Assembly: GCA_024696885.1 (NCBI GenBank)
Contig: JAILGI010000056.1
Span: forward strand, 1 to 36,728
Source: Bacilli bacterium
GTDB lineage: Bacteria > Bacillota_I > Bacilli_A > RFN20 > CAG-826
Reading direction: 5' to 3'
Length of the DNA: 36,728 bases
The notes under the pieces were generated by a model. It had not been told where the DNA came from and did not search any database. It saw only the letters and a program-made list of their open reading frames with translations. Position 1 is the first letter of the stretch. The number at the start of each line of letters is the position of its first letter. The translations under genes and the position numbers were made by a program. Below are positions 36,667 through 36,728 of the stretch, one piece after another.

Positions 36667-36728
36667 TATCATAATAACCATTAGGCACAAAGAAGTTAGC
36701 AATAATTTGCCTAATGGTTATTATGATA
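36667..36728. repeat. Perfect 21-bp inverted repeat reaching the window edge
   Basis: TATCATAATAACCATTAGGCA (36667-36687) and TGCCTAATGGTTATTATGATA (36708-36728), 20-nt spacer. Confidence 0.7.

Overview
AT-rich, low-GC Gram-positive-like (Bacillota/Mollicutes-relative-like; inference) chromosomal window with four blocks. (1) A glycerol-3-phosphate-dehydrogenase-like operon (two FAD oxidoreductases plus a DUF1667-type protein), preceded by a partial, divergent, signal-peptide-bearing CDS. (2) An orphan RelB/DinJ-type antitoxin, tail-to-tail with a HipA-like kinase that carries an extra N-terminal domain; both have conspicuous iterated operator-like repeats. (3) A roughly 22-kb surface-polysaccharide locus on the minus strand (UDP-L-FucNAc genes capE/F/G, wecB/wecC, a ugd, an epimerase, an initiating sugar transferase, several GTs, a pyruvyltransferase, a heparinase-II/III-like protein). 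It contains several unusual fusions: HTH-CapE, Wzy-Wzx, and an MacB/FtsX-like membrane module fused to GT4. It also contains an orphan 615-aa beta-propeller-like protein on the opposite strand. (4) A variable, defence-island-like right third. It holds a three-gene AAA-ATPase (RloA-like)/RloB/HNH operon whose promoter is bracketed by two near-identical palindromic operators, IS3-type and other gene remnants, an unrecognised overlapping two-gene module, further orphan ORFs, and repeat-rich non-coding DNA. The best candidates for undescribed biology are the RloA-RloB-HNH operon with its flanking operators, the 147aa/410aa gene pair, and the three fusion proteins in the polysaccharide locus. All family assignments are by eye from the translations; no searches were run.
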